Part shown: one piece after another, positions 26,936 to 35,934 of the stretch | Position numbering within the stretch: the first letter of the stretch is position 1 | Layout of the letters: each line of letters starts with the position of its first letter | Origin: Veillonella sp. 3891 | GTDB taxonomy: Bacteria; Bacillota; Negativicutes; Veillonellales; Veillonellaceae | DNA: 64,000 nt | Reading direction: 5' to 3' | NCBI RefSeq assembly: GCF_003992315.1 | Contig: NZ_RQVE01000009.1 | Coordinates: forward strand, 19,331-83,330 | Notes under the pieces: model-generated | Seen by the model: only the letters and a program-made list of their open reading frames with translations | Told to the model about the DNA's origin: nothing | Databases searched by the model: none | Position numbers and translations under genes: made by a program

Positions 26936-27673
26936 ATGAAAATTCATTTATTTCAACAATGTTTGATTGATATGTTCTACCCTCATGTAGGCATGGCAGG
27001 TGTAAAGGTTCTTGAAAACCTTGGCTGCGAATTAACAGTTCCTAAGAAGCAAGTGTGCTGTGGTCAGATGTTTGTTAACTCTGGTTATAACGAAGCTGCA
27101 AAAGGAGCTATCAAAAACACAATTGAACAATTCGAAAATGCTGATTATGTAGTGAGCATGTCTGGATCTTGTGCGTTCGCTATTCGCGATGAGTATCATC
27201 ATATTTTAAAAGATGAACCAGAATGGTTAGCACGAGCTGAAAGATTGAGCTCTAAAATTTATGAGTTCACACAATTCATCGTTGACGTATTAGGAGTAAC
27301 TGATGTAGGGGCTCGCTTTAATGACAAAGTGACATACCATAAATCTTGCCACGTAACACGCTTGATGGAAATCAAAGAACAACCTATGAAATTATTAGCA
27401 GGTATTCAAGGTTTAGAATATTTACCATTGCATCGTGCTGAGCGTTGTTGTGGATTTGGTGGTACTTTCACAGTAAAAAATCCTGAAATTTCCGCTGTTA
27501 TGACAAAAGAAAAAGCGTTGAATATCGCTGATTCTGGCGCTAACATTGTAGCAGGTTCCGATATGGCTTGCTTGATGAATATTGAAGGTATGTTAGATCG
27601 ACTTTACAAAGAAGGCGAAATTGATCGCCATATCCGTGTGATGCACATTGCGGAATTGTTGAATAGTCGATAG
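26936..27673 (+). CDS. lutA: L-lactate utilization protein LutA (Fe-S oxidoreductase)
   Basis: A 245-residue cytosolic subunit of the LutABC complex that oxidises L-lactate to pyruvate. It contains the two cysteine-rich CCG domains of the family: CCGQMFVNSGYNEAAK near residue 41 and CCGFGGTFTVK near 178, each with an upstream partner cysteine (FQQC, SCHVTR). Length matches YkgE/LutA. It is first of three genes with 11-base and 1-base gaps, forming an operon behind its own promoter and dyad. Lactate is the main carbon source of Veillonella, which fits. Confidence 0.94.
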   Translation: MKIHLFQQCLIDMFYPHVGMAGVKVLENLGCELTVPKKQVCCGQMFVNSGYNEAAKGAIKNTIEQFENADYVVSMSGSCAFAIRDEYHHILKDEPEWLARAERLSSKIYEFTQFIVDVLGVTDVGARFNDKVTYHKSCHVTRLMEIKEQPMKLLAGIQGLEYLPLHRAERCCGFGGTFTVKNPEISAVMTKEKALNIADSGANIVAGSDMACLMNIEGMLDRLYKEGEIDRHIRVMHIAELLNSR

Positions 27674-27684
27674 GAGGAGTCACC

Positions 27685-29130
27685 ATGAGTAATATTTTAT
27701 ACGATACACGTCCGTTTAAGACACGCGTTAACGATGTGCTTGCTAATGACTTCAAAGTGAAAGCCATTCAAACAGCACAGGATGTATTTTATGAAAAACG
27801 TAAAGCTGTAGTAGATCAAGTTGCGGAATGGGAAGAGTTCCGTCAAGAGTCCGCTGATTTGCGTGACCATGTGTTGGCTAACTTGGATTACTATTTAAAC
27901 CAATTTGCGGAAAATGCTGAAAAAGCAGGTGCCCATGTGCACTTTGCGGCTGATGATAAAGAAGCGACAGCGATTTGCATGGAAGTACTTCGTGCAAAAG
28001 AAGCAAAAATGGTTGTTAAATCTAAAACAATGGTTTCTGAAGAAATCGGTTTGAACCATGAATTAATTGAAGCTGGCATCGAAGTAAATGAAACTGACTT
28101 GGCAGAATTTATTTTGCAAACAGCGGACTTCGATCCTCCATCTCATATCGTAGTACCTGCCTTGCACTTCGAGCGTAACCGTATTCGTGATACATTTGCT
28201 AAAAAATTAGGTTATGAAGGCACTGAAAATCCAGAAGAAATGACTCGTTTTGTACGTCGCTATATTCGTGATCGTTTCTTGCGTGCAGATGTTGGTTTCA
28301 CTGGATGTAACTTCGGCGTAGCTGAAACTGGTACTATTACTATCGTATCTAACGAAGGTAATGGTCGTATGGCAAGCTCCATGCCTAAAACGCAAATTGC
28401 ATTGATGGGTATGGAACGTTTGGTGCCAGACTTTGCCTCTTTGGATGTCATGATGGAAATGTTGATTCGTTCCTCTGTAGGTGCTAAAATTTCTAACTAC
28501 TTCTCCATGATCACAGGTCCTGCTCGTGAAGGGGAAGCAGATGGTCCAGAAGAATTACACATCGTTATCATCGATAACCGCCGTTCTGGTATTTTAGGTG
28601 GCGATTTTGAAGAAATGTTACGTTGTATCCGTTGCGGTGCTTGCATGAACATTTGCCCAGTATATCGTCATATTACAGGTCATGGTTATGGCTCTATCTA
28701 TCCAGGTCCAATGGGTGCTGTATTAACTCCATTATTGGTTGGTTATGAAGAAGCTGGCGATCTTCCTTACGCGTCCACATTGTGTGGCGAATGTTGGGAA
28801 CATTGCCCAGTAAAAATTCCATTGCATGAATTATTGTTGAAACATCGTCAAGTGATTGCTGATAAATTACAAATGCGTCCAGCTCTTGAACGCAGTATCT
28901 TCCACACAGTGGCAGGTGTATTTGCGAATTCTTTCTTGTTCGATATGGGTACTAAAATGGGTGCTATCGGCATGAAATTAATGAGTAACAATGGACATAT
29001 GGCAGATTGGACGAAAGTATTGCCAGTAGTTGGTGGCTGGGTGAAAGCAAAAGACATGGGCTTGCTCAAAATGAGTAAATTCCGTGATGAATATGCGAAA
29101 CACGTAGCACAAAAGGGAAAGGAGAAATAA
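27685..29130 (+). CDS. lutB: L-lactate utilization iron-sulfur protein LutB
   Basis: A 481-residue iron-sulfur subunit. An N-terminal LUD-type region (to about 300) contains FTGCNFGVAETGTI. Two [4Fe-4S] ferredoxin motifs follow: CIRCGACMNICPVY near 313-326, and CGECWEHCPVKIP near 366-378. The C-terminal DUF3390-type tail is present. It carries electrons between the LutA site and the acceptor pool. GGAGGAG precedes the ATG, and it is 11 bases downstream of lutA. Length and motif order match YkgF/LutB closely. Confidence 0.95.
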   Translation: MSNILYDTRPFKTRVNDVLANDFKVKAIQTAQDVFYEKRKAVVDQVAEWEEFRQESADLRDHVLANLDYYLNQFAENAEKAGAHVHFAADDKEATAICMEVLRAKEAKMVVKSKTMVSEEIGLNHELIEAGIEVNETDLAEFILQTADFDPPSHIVVPALHFERNRIRDTFAKKLGYEGTENPEEMTRFVRRYIRDRFLRADVGFTGCNFGVAETGTITIVSNEGNGRMASSMPKTQIALMGMERLVPDFASLDVMMEMLIRSSVGAKISNYFSMITGPAREGEADGPEELHIVIIDNRRSGILGGDFEEMLRCIRCGACMNICPVYRHITGHGYGSIYPGPMGAVLTPLLVGYEEAGDLPYASTLCGECWEHCPVKIPLHELLLKHRQVIADKLQMRPALERSIFHTVAGVFANSFLFDMGTKMGAIGMKLMSNNGHMADWTKVLPVVGGWVKAKDMGLLKMSKFRDEYAKHVAQKGKEK

Positions 29131-29131
29131 A

Positions 29132-29842
29132 ATGGATCAAGCAAAAAAACAAGCCTTTTTAGGTCGCCTATCTCGTGCGTTAGGCCGTGACTCAATTCCT
29201 ACATCTGTAACACCTTTTGATTTTTCAAAAGGCCCTCAAGAGACTATGTATTCTGACCTTAGCCATGAGCAAGTAGTACAGATGTTTAAAATAGAAGCAG
29301 AACGCTTGGGTACTAAATTAATCGAAGTGGACGCATCTCAAGTAGGCCAAGCTTTGGTAGATGAAATCGTTGCTCGTGGTGGCGGCAGTGTTGTGTATCC
29401 TAAATCTGGAGAAGTAGAAACATACGGATTAGAAGAATCTTTCAAACAATTAAGCGAAGATCAAGCTACATTCTATCAATGGGATGCTACTAAAGGTCGT
29501 GAGGCGAATATTGAAGTAGCCAAAGATTCTAACATTGGTATTACATTCCCTATCTTGGGTATTGCGGAAACAGCAACAGTTATCCAACCAAGTACAGAAG
29601 AATCTAGTCGTTCCTTGGGCTTATTGCCTTTAACGCACATTTCTGTATTGCGTGAAGATACAATTCATCCACGTATGACACAAACGATGGCAGAATTAGC
29701 AAAGATTTATCGTAATGATCCAGCTAAGTTCCCTACAAATGTGGTTCACATCTCTGGTCCATCCAACACAGCGGACATCGAGCTTGTTCGTGTCGTTGGT
29801 GTTCACGGTCCAATCAATGTAACATTCATCTTAGTAAAATAA
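29132..29842 (+). CDS. lutC: L-lactate utilization protein LutC (LUD domain)
   Basis: A 236-residue LUD-domain protein (YkgG/LutC). Recognisable pieces are GIAETATVIQPSTEESSRSL and LLPLTHISVL, then GPSNTADIELVRVVGVHGP near the C terminus, the family signature. It completes the LutABC lactate oxidation complex. The AAAGGAG site lies in the end of lutB, one base apart, indicating coupled translation. A terminator-like hairpin follows 26 bases after the stop. Confidence 0.94.
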   Translation: MDQAKKQAFLGRLSRALGRDSIPTSVTPFDFSKGPQETMYSDLSHEQVVQMFKIEAERLGTKLIEVDASQVGQALVDEIVARGGGSVVYPKSGEVETYGLEESFKQLSEDQATFYQWDATKGREANIEVAKDSNIGITFPILGIAETATVIQPSTEESSRSLGLLPLTHISVLREDTIHPRMTQTMAELAKIYRNDPAKFPTNVVHISGPSNTADIELVRVVGVHGPINVTFILVK

Positions 29843-29867
29843 GATCGATAATTTGATACAATGAATA

Positions 29868-29910
29868 TATATAGGGTAGTTGATAGTACATCAGCTATCC
29901 TATATTTTTG
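29868..29910 (+). terminator. Terminator of lutABC (diverged dispersed-family copy 6)
   Basis: ATATAGGGTAGTTGAT pairs with ATCAGCTATCCTATAT (wobbles only), followed by TTTTT. The centre keeps the GTTGAT/ATCAGC core of the dispersed repeat, but the outer stem differs. Confidence 0.8.
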
Positions 29911-30029
29911 ATTCTATAGGCTTTTCGTGCTATAGGACAAAATGGGGCTATAGTCAATGTAGTGAACACCCTTATAGCAGTAGACATCACATTTTACGAA
30001 AACTTTGTTGTATACTTTAACATGATATA

Positions 30030-30057
30030 TTGACAAGTTTAGTGCTATGGATATAAT
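30030..30057 (+). promoter_or_regulatory. Strong promoter for mscS
   Basis: TTGACA at 30030-30035, 16-base spacer, TATAAT at 30052-30057. The leader contains a hairpin, AACTCATA at 30076-30083 with TATGAGTT at 30093-30100. Confidence 0.75.
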
Positions 30058-30137
30058 AGAATCTAATACTGTGCGAACTCATATCCCTATGCTATGAGTT
30101 ACGTAATGACAACATAGTTATAGGAAAGGAGTAATAG

Positions 30138-31016
30138 ATGTTATTAGCAGAAGAAAAAGTTGCCACAGCCACAGCGGCAGGTGCTGAAAAGGTGGCAGAA
30201 CATGTGGAGGAAAGTATTTCCTTTGTTAATCATATGCAATCCTTATTACTGGAATATTTACCTAGTATTATTTTGGCCATCATCGTGTTGATTATAGGCC
30301 GCTATATCGCTCTATTTGTAAGACGTGTATCAGTACAATTGATGAGTCGCACCGGTTATGATCAAACAGTGCGTAGCTTCGCGTCTCAAATTATTTACTA
30401 CACTATCTTGTCTGTAGTTGTATTATCAGCGTTATCCCTAGTGGGATTCCCGACGAATAACTTTTTAGCTGCCTTTGGGGCCTTCGGTATCGCCATTGGT
30501 TTAGCCTTACAAAATAACATGTCTAACTTGGCATCTGGTTTGATTATCTTGGCTTTCAAACCATTTAAAGCAGGGGACTGGATTTCTGTAAATGGTGTAG
30601 AAGGTTCAGTGAAATCTATCCATCTCATTAACACAGCCATTGCTACCAAAGAAAATCGTATTGTATTCATCCCTAACTCGGCGATTACGTCTAATAACTT
30701 GATGAATAGTAACTATGAACAAACGAGATATATTACGTTTGTATTTGGTATTAACTATAATGCGAACCATCACCGTGCCATTGAAATTATTAGAGAAATT
30801 CTTGCGAGCACAGGTAAGGTTCATAATATGGATACATTAGAAATTGGCATCAAAGAATTTGGTGATAGCTCTGTGAATATTGTGGCATATCCTTTGATTA
30901 ATGCGGACGAATTTAGAGAAGTCTATTATGGCGTCATGTCTGAAGTAAAAGATCGCTTTGATGCAGAGGGCATCGACATCCCGTATCCACAACGTGTAGT
31001 GCATATGGCTAACTAA
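30138..31016 (+). CDS. mscS: Small-conductance mechanosensitive channel (MscS family)
   Basis: A 292-residue channel protecting against osmotic downshock. Three membrane helices lie at about 35-60, 85-110 and 113-140. The pore-lining third helix carries the glycine/alanine pattern FGAFGIAIGLALQNNMSNLASG. The beta domain follows (FKPFKAGDWISVNGVEGSV, then IPNSAITSNNLMN). The C-terminal alpha/beta domain ends at IPYPQRVVHM, the usual MscS ending. An extra N-terminal stretch of about 25 alanine- and glutamate-rich residues precedes helix 1. AAAGGAG supports the start. It has its own strong promoter. Confidence 0.93.
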   Translation: MLLAEEKVATATAAGAEKVAEHVEESISFVNHMQSLLLEYLPSIILAIIVLIIGRYIALFVRRVSVQLMSRTGYDQTVRSFASQIIYYTILSVVVLSALSLVGFPTNNFLAAFGAFGIAIGLALQNNMSNLASGLIILAFKPFKAGDWISVNGVEGSVKSIHLINTAIATKENRIVFIPNSAITSNNLMNSNYEQTRYITFVFGINYNANHHRAIEIIREILASTGKVHNMDTLEIGIKEFGDSSVNIVAYPLINADEFREVYYGVMSEVKDRFDAEGIDIPYPQRVVHMAN

Positions 31017-31078
31017 TACTCTAAGGTGATAGCTACTTGTTTGGGTGCATTCGTATGTAATGAAAGGGAGGAGATTCT

Positions 31079-31630
31079 ATGAATGGAAATCTATATGAAT
31101 CTATGAAAGCTGCTGTAACCGAATTGGCTACGGTAGCGAAATTGCAAGAAGGTAAATTGCTAGTAGTAGGGTGCTCCACCAGTGAAGTACGAGGAAGACA
31201 TATTGGTAAGGACTCTTCTTTGGAGGTGGCATCGGATTTATTTAGAGCTCTGTCTGAGGTGCAAGGTGAATATGGCTTCGATGTGGCTATTCAATGCTGT
31301 GAACATCTTAATCGGGCCTTGGTAATGGAACGTCATGCTGCAGAGGCTAGAGGCTATGAAGAAGTAAATGTAGTGCCTGTACAACATGCAGGAGGTTCTA
31401 TGGCAACTACAGCCTATGCCACATGGTCAGATCCTGTGTTAGTGGAGTGTGTAAAGGCTGATGCAGGTATTGATATAGGAGATACTTTCATCGGTATGCA
31501 TTTGAAACATGTAGCAGTACCTGTGCGTTTAAGCGTAATAGAAATTGGCGCAGCCCATGTAACGGCAGCTCGTGTGCGACCTAAATTTGTAGGTGGCGAA
31601 CGGGCGCAGTATAATGAAACATTAAAGTAA
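31079..31630 (+). CDS. TIGR01440/UPF0340 family protein (YwlG-like)
   Basis: A 183-residue cytosolic protein of the conserved YwlG family, whose biochemical role is not established. Family landmarks include VVGCSTSEVRGRHIGKDSS near residue 29 and AIQCCEHLNRALVMER near 80. VQHAGGSMATTAYATW and FIGMHLKHVAVPVR follow, and the conserved cysteines and histidines are present. The start has GGGAGGAG. It lies 63 bases after mscS and 16 before the DUF3290 gene, so it may be co-transcribed with both. I offer no function. Confidence 0.85.
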   Translation: MNGNLYESMKAAVTELATVAKLQEGKLLVVGCSTSEVRGRHIGKDSSLEVASDLFRALSEVQGEYGFDVAIQCCEHLNRALVMERHAAEARGYEEVNVVPVQHAGGSMATTAYATWSDPVLVECVKADAGIDIGDTFIGMHLKHVAVPVRLSVIEIGAAHVTAARVRPKFVGGERAQYNETLK

Positions 31631-31646
31631 GAACTGTGAGGTAATT

Positions 31647-32105
31647 ATGGAATTTTATACCTATGCCTATGTGGTGCAACGAGGAGAGTTTACATCTCTG
31701 TTGCAATACATTATGACATCTATTTTGCTAGTAGCATTGCTAGTAGTAGGTGTAAAAGTTATGTATAATCGCTTTGATACTAAGTTCCGTGACTTAGGAA
31801 TTATCATTGTATTGGGGCTTGTGTTTTTATTGGGTTTACAAGTTAATGATTACACTCGCGATATTAATAGTGCAGAAGAATCAAGCTACATGGTGCAATT
31901 TTTAAATAATTTAAGTGAACGTGCCGATGTACCTAAGGATAAGATTCGCGTTAATACATTGCGCGTGCAAGATCGTATGATCGTCAATATTGAGGAAGCC
32001 TATTTTGAGGTGACTTTCACCATGAATAAAGATGGCTATTCTTTGCGACCTGTGGAGATGATTAATAGTAATCCTAAGATTGTAGATGTGAAGAAGGATA
32101 AATGA
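31647..32105 (+). CDS. DUF3290 membrane protein
   Basis: A 152-residue protein with two membrane helices at about 20-42 and 50-68, followed by a soluble domain of about 80 residues. It matches the DUF3290 pattern (YTRDINSAEESSYM, then VNTLRVQDRMIVN). It is 4 bases upstream of a DUF421 gene, the usual partner of this family in Firmicutes. The pair probably acts as a complex in the envelope. Function unknown. Confidence 0.78.
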   Translation: MEFYTYAYVVQRGEFTSLLQYIMTSILLVALLVVGVKVMYNRFDTKFRDLGIIIVLGLVFLLGLQVNDYTRDINSAEESSYMVQFLNNLSERADVPKDKIRVNTLRVQDRMIVNIEEAYFEVTFTMNKDGYSLRPVEMINSNPKIVDVKKDK

Positions 32106-32109
32106 TAAT

Positions 32110-32754
32110 ATGTTAACAGGATATACATTAGTATTTATTAAGCTAGCCCTTGGTATCCTAGCCCTCATTTTGCAAATGAACTTGATGGGTAAAGGAAATT
32201 TAGCGCCGAACTCGGCCTTAGATCAGGTACAAAACTATGTCCTAGGTGGTATCATCGGCGCCGTTATTTACAGTGAAAGTATTGGTATCTTGCAATTCTT
32301 TCTAGTCCTTATCGCGTGGACTATCGTGGTCATGGGCTTGCGTTTTCTTAGCGCTCATGTGCGATGGATTAAAACGCTCATCGATGGACGTCCTAGCATT
32401 GTTATTGACCGGGGTAAGATTCGTGTTGGTGAATGTTTGAAACGTGGTCTTCGTGGCAGTGATTTGCAGTTGAAGCTTCGCAGTGCAGGGGTTACCCTTG
32501 TAAGCGATGTACGCCGTGCTGTACTCGAGCAAAACGGGCAATTAACATTAGTCATGAACGGTGATGATATCATTCGCTACCCAGTGATTGTGGACGGAGT
32601 GGTAGACCCAGATATACTAGAGCTTGCCGACAAAGACATGGCTTGGTTGGAAGAAGAAGTACAAGACCAAGGATATTCTATTAGTGATATATATGTAGGA
32701 GAATACTCCAAAGGTTATCTAATTCTGCATCCTTATGAAGGGCGCAGAGGATAA
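32110..32754 (+). CDS. DUF421/YetF-family membrane protein
   Basis: A 214-residue protein. The N-terminal half has three membrane segments (to about 90). The C-terminal half is a soluble DUF421 domain with the landmarks DGRPSIVIDRGKIR and GLRGSDLQLKLRSAGV. Related YetF proteins of spore formers are membrane proteins of unclear role. It follows DUF3290 with a 4-base gap, so it should be translated together with it. The operon ends at the hairpin at 32845. Confidence 0.85.
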   Translation: MLTGYTLVFIKLALGILALILQMNLMGKGNLAPNSALDQVQNYVLGGIIGAVIYSESIGILQFFLVLIAWTIVVMGLRFLSAHVRWIKTLIDGRPSIVIDRGKIRVGECLKRGLRGSDLQLKLRSAGVTLVSDVRRAVLEQNGQLTLVMNGDDIIRYPVIVDGVVDPDILELADKDMAWLEEEVQDQGYSISDIYVGEYSKGYLILHPYEGRRG

Positions 32755-32844
32755 TACCATTGTATTTTAGGAGAGAATGGTGTATACTTGGAGCAGAAGG
32801 AATGAATCTTTCTGAGAGCGTTGTAGAAAATCATTCATGAACTC

Positions 32845-32876
32845 AAAAAAGGACGGTGGCAGCCGTCCTTTTTTCT
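32845..32876 (+). terminator. Rho-independent terminator after the DUF421 gene
   Basis: AAAAAAGGACGG-TGGCA-CCGTCCTTTTTT, with near-perfect arms at 32845-32874 and a T-tract. The following 32880-33062 is AT-rich with no gene I can see. Confidence 0.9.
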
Positions 32877-33062
32877 ATTTTCTACTCTTGTAATACTTCA
32901 GAATTGCATAGGTTAAGAAATTAACAATCAATCCTTGCAGAATAGAGGCAAGAAAGCTAGTACATATAAAGGGATACTTAAGAGATAATTATCAAATTAA
33001 CTTTGTTATAATAATAAGCATCTAATATGTAGCACAATTTATGATAGATTAGGTATATACCC

Positions 33063-33091
33063 TTGAATAGGGATTGAAAAACATGTATAAT
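33063..33091 (+). promoter_or_regulatory. Promoter of the SRP RNA gene
   Basis: TTGAAT at 33063-33068, 17-base spacer, TATAAT at 33086-33091. It predicts a start near 33098, just before the outermost helix of the RNA at 33101. Confidence 0.72.
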
Positions 33092-33100
33092 GATAGGGTA

Positions 33101-33242
33101 ATAGCATTGGAATATGACAGTTCTATGGGGCTTGTGCAAGGAGAGCCTGTGAACCATGTCAGGCCTTGATTGGAGCAGCATTAAGCGGTAACTCTCTTGT
33201 GCCACGAGGAAACCTATAGGGCTGTCAGATTCGAGTGCTATG
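33101..33242 (+). ncRNA. ffs: Signal recognition particle RNA (small, bacterial type)
   Basis: The conserved Ffh-binding domain is visible: GTCAGGCC near 33159, and GGAGCAGC near 33172-33179. Flanking sequence folds into one long interrupted helix: CTATGGG 33123-33129 with CCTATAG 33213-33219, and TGACAG near 33115 with CTGTCA near 33222. ATAGCA 33101-33106 pairs with TGCTAT 33236-33241. The promoter 10 bases upstream and the terminator at 33246 frame it. Its place before dnaX is typical of Firmicutes. It helps target nascent membrane proteins. Confidence 0.88.
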
Positions 33243-33244
33243 GT

Positions 33245-33272
33245 AAAGCAGCTAGCTTAGCTGCTTTTTTTC
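33245..33272 (+). terminator. Terminator of the SRP RNA gene
   Basis: AAGCAGCTA-GCT-TAGCTGCTT followed by TTTTT, immediately after the RNA and 25 bases before dnaX. Confidence 0.88.
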
Positions 33273-33296
33273 ATATCTTAAGGGAAAGGAGGGGCT

Positions 33297-35588
33297 ATGA
33301 GTTATTTAGCGTTATATAGACGATGGAGACCGAAACAGTTTACCGATGTAGTCGGTCAACACCACGTGTCGGATACATTACAACGAGCCATTCGTGAAGA
33401 TAAAGTGGCCCATGCCTATTTATTTGCTGGTCCTAGAGGTACGGGTAAAACGAGTATGGCAAAGATATTTGCTCGCGCTATTAACTGTGAACAGGGGCCT
33501 ACAGACACACCTTGCGGTCACTGTGAATCGTGTCAGCAAATGTTACAAGGACAAGCCTTGGATGTGATCGAAATTGATGCGGCTTCCAATCGAGGTATTG
33601 ATGAAGTGCGTGCCTTGCGAGAACAGGTGAACTTCTTACCTGTGGTAGGTCATAAAAAAGTGTTCATCATCGATGAAGCCCACATGCTCACCAATGAAGC
33701 GTGGAATGCTTTGTTGAAAACTATCGAGGAACCGCCGAGCCATGTAATGTTTATTTTTGCTACGACAGAATCGGAGAAATTACCAGTTACTATTTTGTCT
33801 CGTTGCCAGCGCTATACGTTCCGCCGTATTACAGCAAAGGATATTACAGATCACTTATTACATGTGGCGAAGGAAAGTAATATCTCTCTTGACCCTGCAG
33901 CAGCACAAGTGATTGCGGTCCATGCCGATGGTGGTTTACGGGATGCCTTGAGTATTCTGGATCAATGTTCTGGTATGACATCGGACATGATTACAGCTCC
34001 TCTAGTAGAGACTATGATTGGTTTAGTGAGCAAATCCTGGGTTCTCGATATGGTAGATATGTTGAAAGCCGGTAATGGAGCTGCGTTACTGCAAGCTGTG
34101 GATGAGGCGCTACAAATGGGTCGTGATGCTCGGCAAATTGTGACGGCTTTAGTGGAACATCTGCGAGCTATGATTGTGGCAAAAGTATTGCCTGATGCGG
34201 AAGAGCTATTAGCCTATGATACGCATAAAGAACGATTATTGGCACAGACCAAAGAGTTATCTGTGGAGGAGATCGGACGCTATATCAATGTACTTCAAAC
34301 GGTACAAAACAATGCAAAACAAGTAGATAACCCGCGAGTGATTGTAGAAATGGGATTGCTTTCGCTATTGCAATTAGGTGGCGGTACGTACCAAACCTTA
34401 GAAGGGCGCATGACGACGATGGAACAATTTGTAAATCGTCAAGAAGATGCATTGCTCCAAAAGCTCAATGAGTGGTCGGAACAACGACCTGTAGTGGTGG
34501 CGAAACCAGTGGTAGAATCTGCCCCACCTGTGGCGGATACGGATGCATATGATGGTGTCCTAGAGGAAATTCCCCATCCAGTGGAGGATGATGTGTTATT
34601 GCCATCTGTCTCACCAGTGAGAACTAGTTCTGCAAAAGTAACATCTCCGTTACCACCACCTCGAGTATCTAAGACGGGAGGCTCTAGTGGTAAAAGTCCA
34701 TTGCCACCTCCATTGCGGAAGAAAACATCTCCAACGGTAACACCTAAAACGACGACATTTGACACGGCACAGGAGACGTCTGTGGGACAGGGGATGGTGA
34801 GTCCTCATGAATATAGCACGATTTTAGCAAACGTGATAAAATGGTTGAGAGGCAAGAATTATGGCTTGCTGAACACTATCTATCAGCAAGGAACCTTGGT
34901 GTACTTAGACCAAGAGCAAGCTATTTTGGTGTTCCCTACGCCTATTGCGGGTCCTATTTTGGTGCAACAGCAGCATGTAGAATGCGGAAAACAAGCGTTC
35001 CAACAAGTGATAGGGCGACCGATTGTGGTGAAAGCCATCGATAAGAAGGATCCAAAACTGCAGGTGTATTTAGAGGCAGCAAAATCCTTTGGAGGAACTT
35101 CACAGCAAGGCGGACAGTCACAACCAACGATAACAGCTCCTGTGGTGGAACGTTCTAGCGAACCCGAGGAGATAGTACAACCGACAGTTGTGACGCAAGA
35201 AGTGGCACTGACTGCATCTCATGAGGAGATACCAGCTGTATCCAAAGTAGAGCAAACGCCTGAGAGTAGTAAACCTACTTATGTAGGGACAAATACAAAT
35301 TCAAAGGTAGGCGCCGGTAGTGACCCTACTAATGTAGATGGTATTATTGATGATTTTCTTACAGTCTATGATAATCCAGAGGAAGTGCTAAATCCATACT
35401 ATCAAGCAAAAGGAGATGTCATGCTTTCAGAAGATGGCATAGACGAGATACGGACATTGCCGAAATGGTCTTCAGCCGAGGCCAGTGATGAAGAAAAACA
35501 AGAAACTCTACTCTATGATGCTTTACAACACATGGAGGCTAATGGGTATGATATTTATGTGAAAGAAGTAGACGATTTGTCTAAGTAA
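33297..35588 (+). CDS. dnaX: DNA polymerase III subunits gamma/tau
   Basis: Clamp-loader ATPase of the replisome. The 763-residue protein starts with the AAA+ domain: Walker A GPRGTGKTS near 44-52, and a four-cysteine zinc module (CEQGPTDTPCGHCESC) near 63-80. IIDEAHMLTNEAWNALLKTI and the sensor region follow. Domain III ends near 360. A proline/valine-rich disordered linker runs from about 395 to 500. The tau-type C-terminal part follows, with further acidic low-complexity sequence. AAAGGAGG precedes the ATG. I saw no clear slippery heptamer for a gamma frameshift. It is first in the dnaX-ybaB-recR-bofA order common in Firmicutes. Confidence 0.95.
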   Translation: MSYLALYRRWRPKQFTDVVGQHHVSDTLQRAIREDKVAHAYLFAGPRGTGKTSMAKIFARAINCEQGPTDTPCGHCESCQQMLQGQALDVIEIDAASNRGIDEVRALREQVNFLPVVGHKKVFIIDEAHMLTNEAWNALLKTIEEPPSHVMFIFATTESEKLPVTILSRCQRYTFRRITAKDITDHLLHVAKESNISLDPAAAQVIAVHADGGLRDALSILDQCSGMTSDMITAPLVETMIGLVSKSWVLDMVDMLKAGNGAALLQAVDEALQMGRDARQIVTALVEHLRAMIVAKVLPDAEELLAYDTHKERLLAQTKELSVEEIGRYINVLQTVQNNAKQVDNPRVIVEMGLLSLLQLGGGTYQTLEGRMTTMEQFVNRQEDALLQKLNEWSEQRPVVVAKPVVESAPPVADTDAYDGVLEEIPHPVEDDVLLPSVSPVRTSSAKVTSPLPPPRVSKTGGSSGKSPLPPPLRKKTSPTVTPKTTTFDTAQETSVGQGMVSPHEYSTILANVIKWLRGKNYGLLNTIYQQGTLVYLDQEQAILVFPTPIAGPILVQQQHVECGKQAFQQVIGRPIVVKAIDKKDPKLQVYLEAAKSFGGTSQQGGQSQPTITAPVVERSSEPEEIVQPTVVTQEVALTASHEEIPAVSKVEQTPESSKPTYVGTNTNSKVGAGSDPTNVDGIIDDFLTVYDNPEEVLNPYYQAKGDVMLSEDGIDEIRTLPKWSSAEASDEEKQETLLYDALQHMEANGYDIYVKEVDDLSK

Positions 35589-35603
35589 TGAAGGAGGTTC
35601 ACT

Positions 35604-35933
35604 ATGTTTGGTGGCGGTAATATGCAAGGTATGTTGAAAAAAGTTCAAAAAATGCAAAAGGACATGGAAAAAGCACAAGAAGAAATTAAAAACACCGTGG
35701 TAGAAGCATCTATCGGTGGTGGTGCCGTATCTGTAACAATGAATGGAGAACAAGAAGTATTGTCCATTAAAATTGCTCCTGCTGCAGTAGATCCAGAAGA
35801 TGTGGAAGCATTAGAAGATTTAATCTTAGCAGCTGTGAATGAAGCGAACCGTAAAGCAAAAGAAGTGGCAGAGAAAAAATTAGGGGCTGTCACAGGAAAC
35901 TTGAAACTTCCTGGAATGCCAGGTATGTTCTAA
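35604..35933 (+). CDS. YbaB/EbfC nucleoid-associated protein
   Basis: A 109-residue DNA-binding dimer of the YbaB/EbfC family. The methionine/glycine-rich start FGGGNMQGMLKKVQKMQKDM is typical. EVLSIKIAPAAVDPEDVEAL and a helical C terminus ending in LPGMPGMF follow. GAAGGAGG lies before the ATG. It sits between dnaX and recR, the conserved order linking it to replication and repair genes. Its exact role in the nucleoid is not well defined for the family. Confidence 0.93.
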   Translation: MFGGGNMQGMLKKVQKMQKDMEKAQEEIKNTVVEASIGGGAVSVTMNGEQEVLSIKIAPAAVDPEDVEALEDLILAAVNEANRKAKEVAEKKLGAVTGNLKLPGMPGMF

Positions 35934-35934
35934 T

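Noticed and set aside
33297..35588. Programmed frameshift in dnaX producing gamma
   Set aside because: No slippery A-rich heptamer with downstream structure was seen in the linker region.
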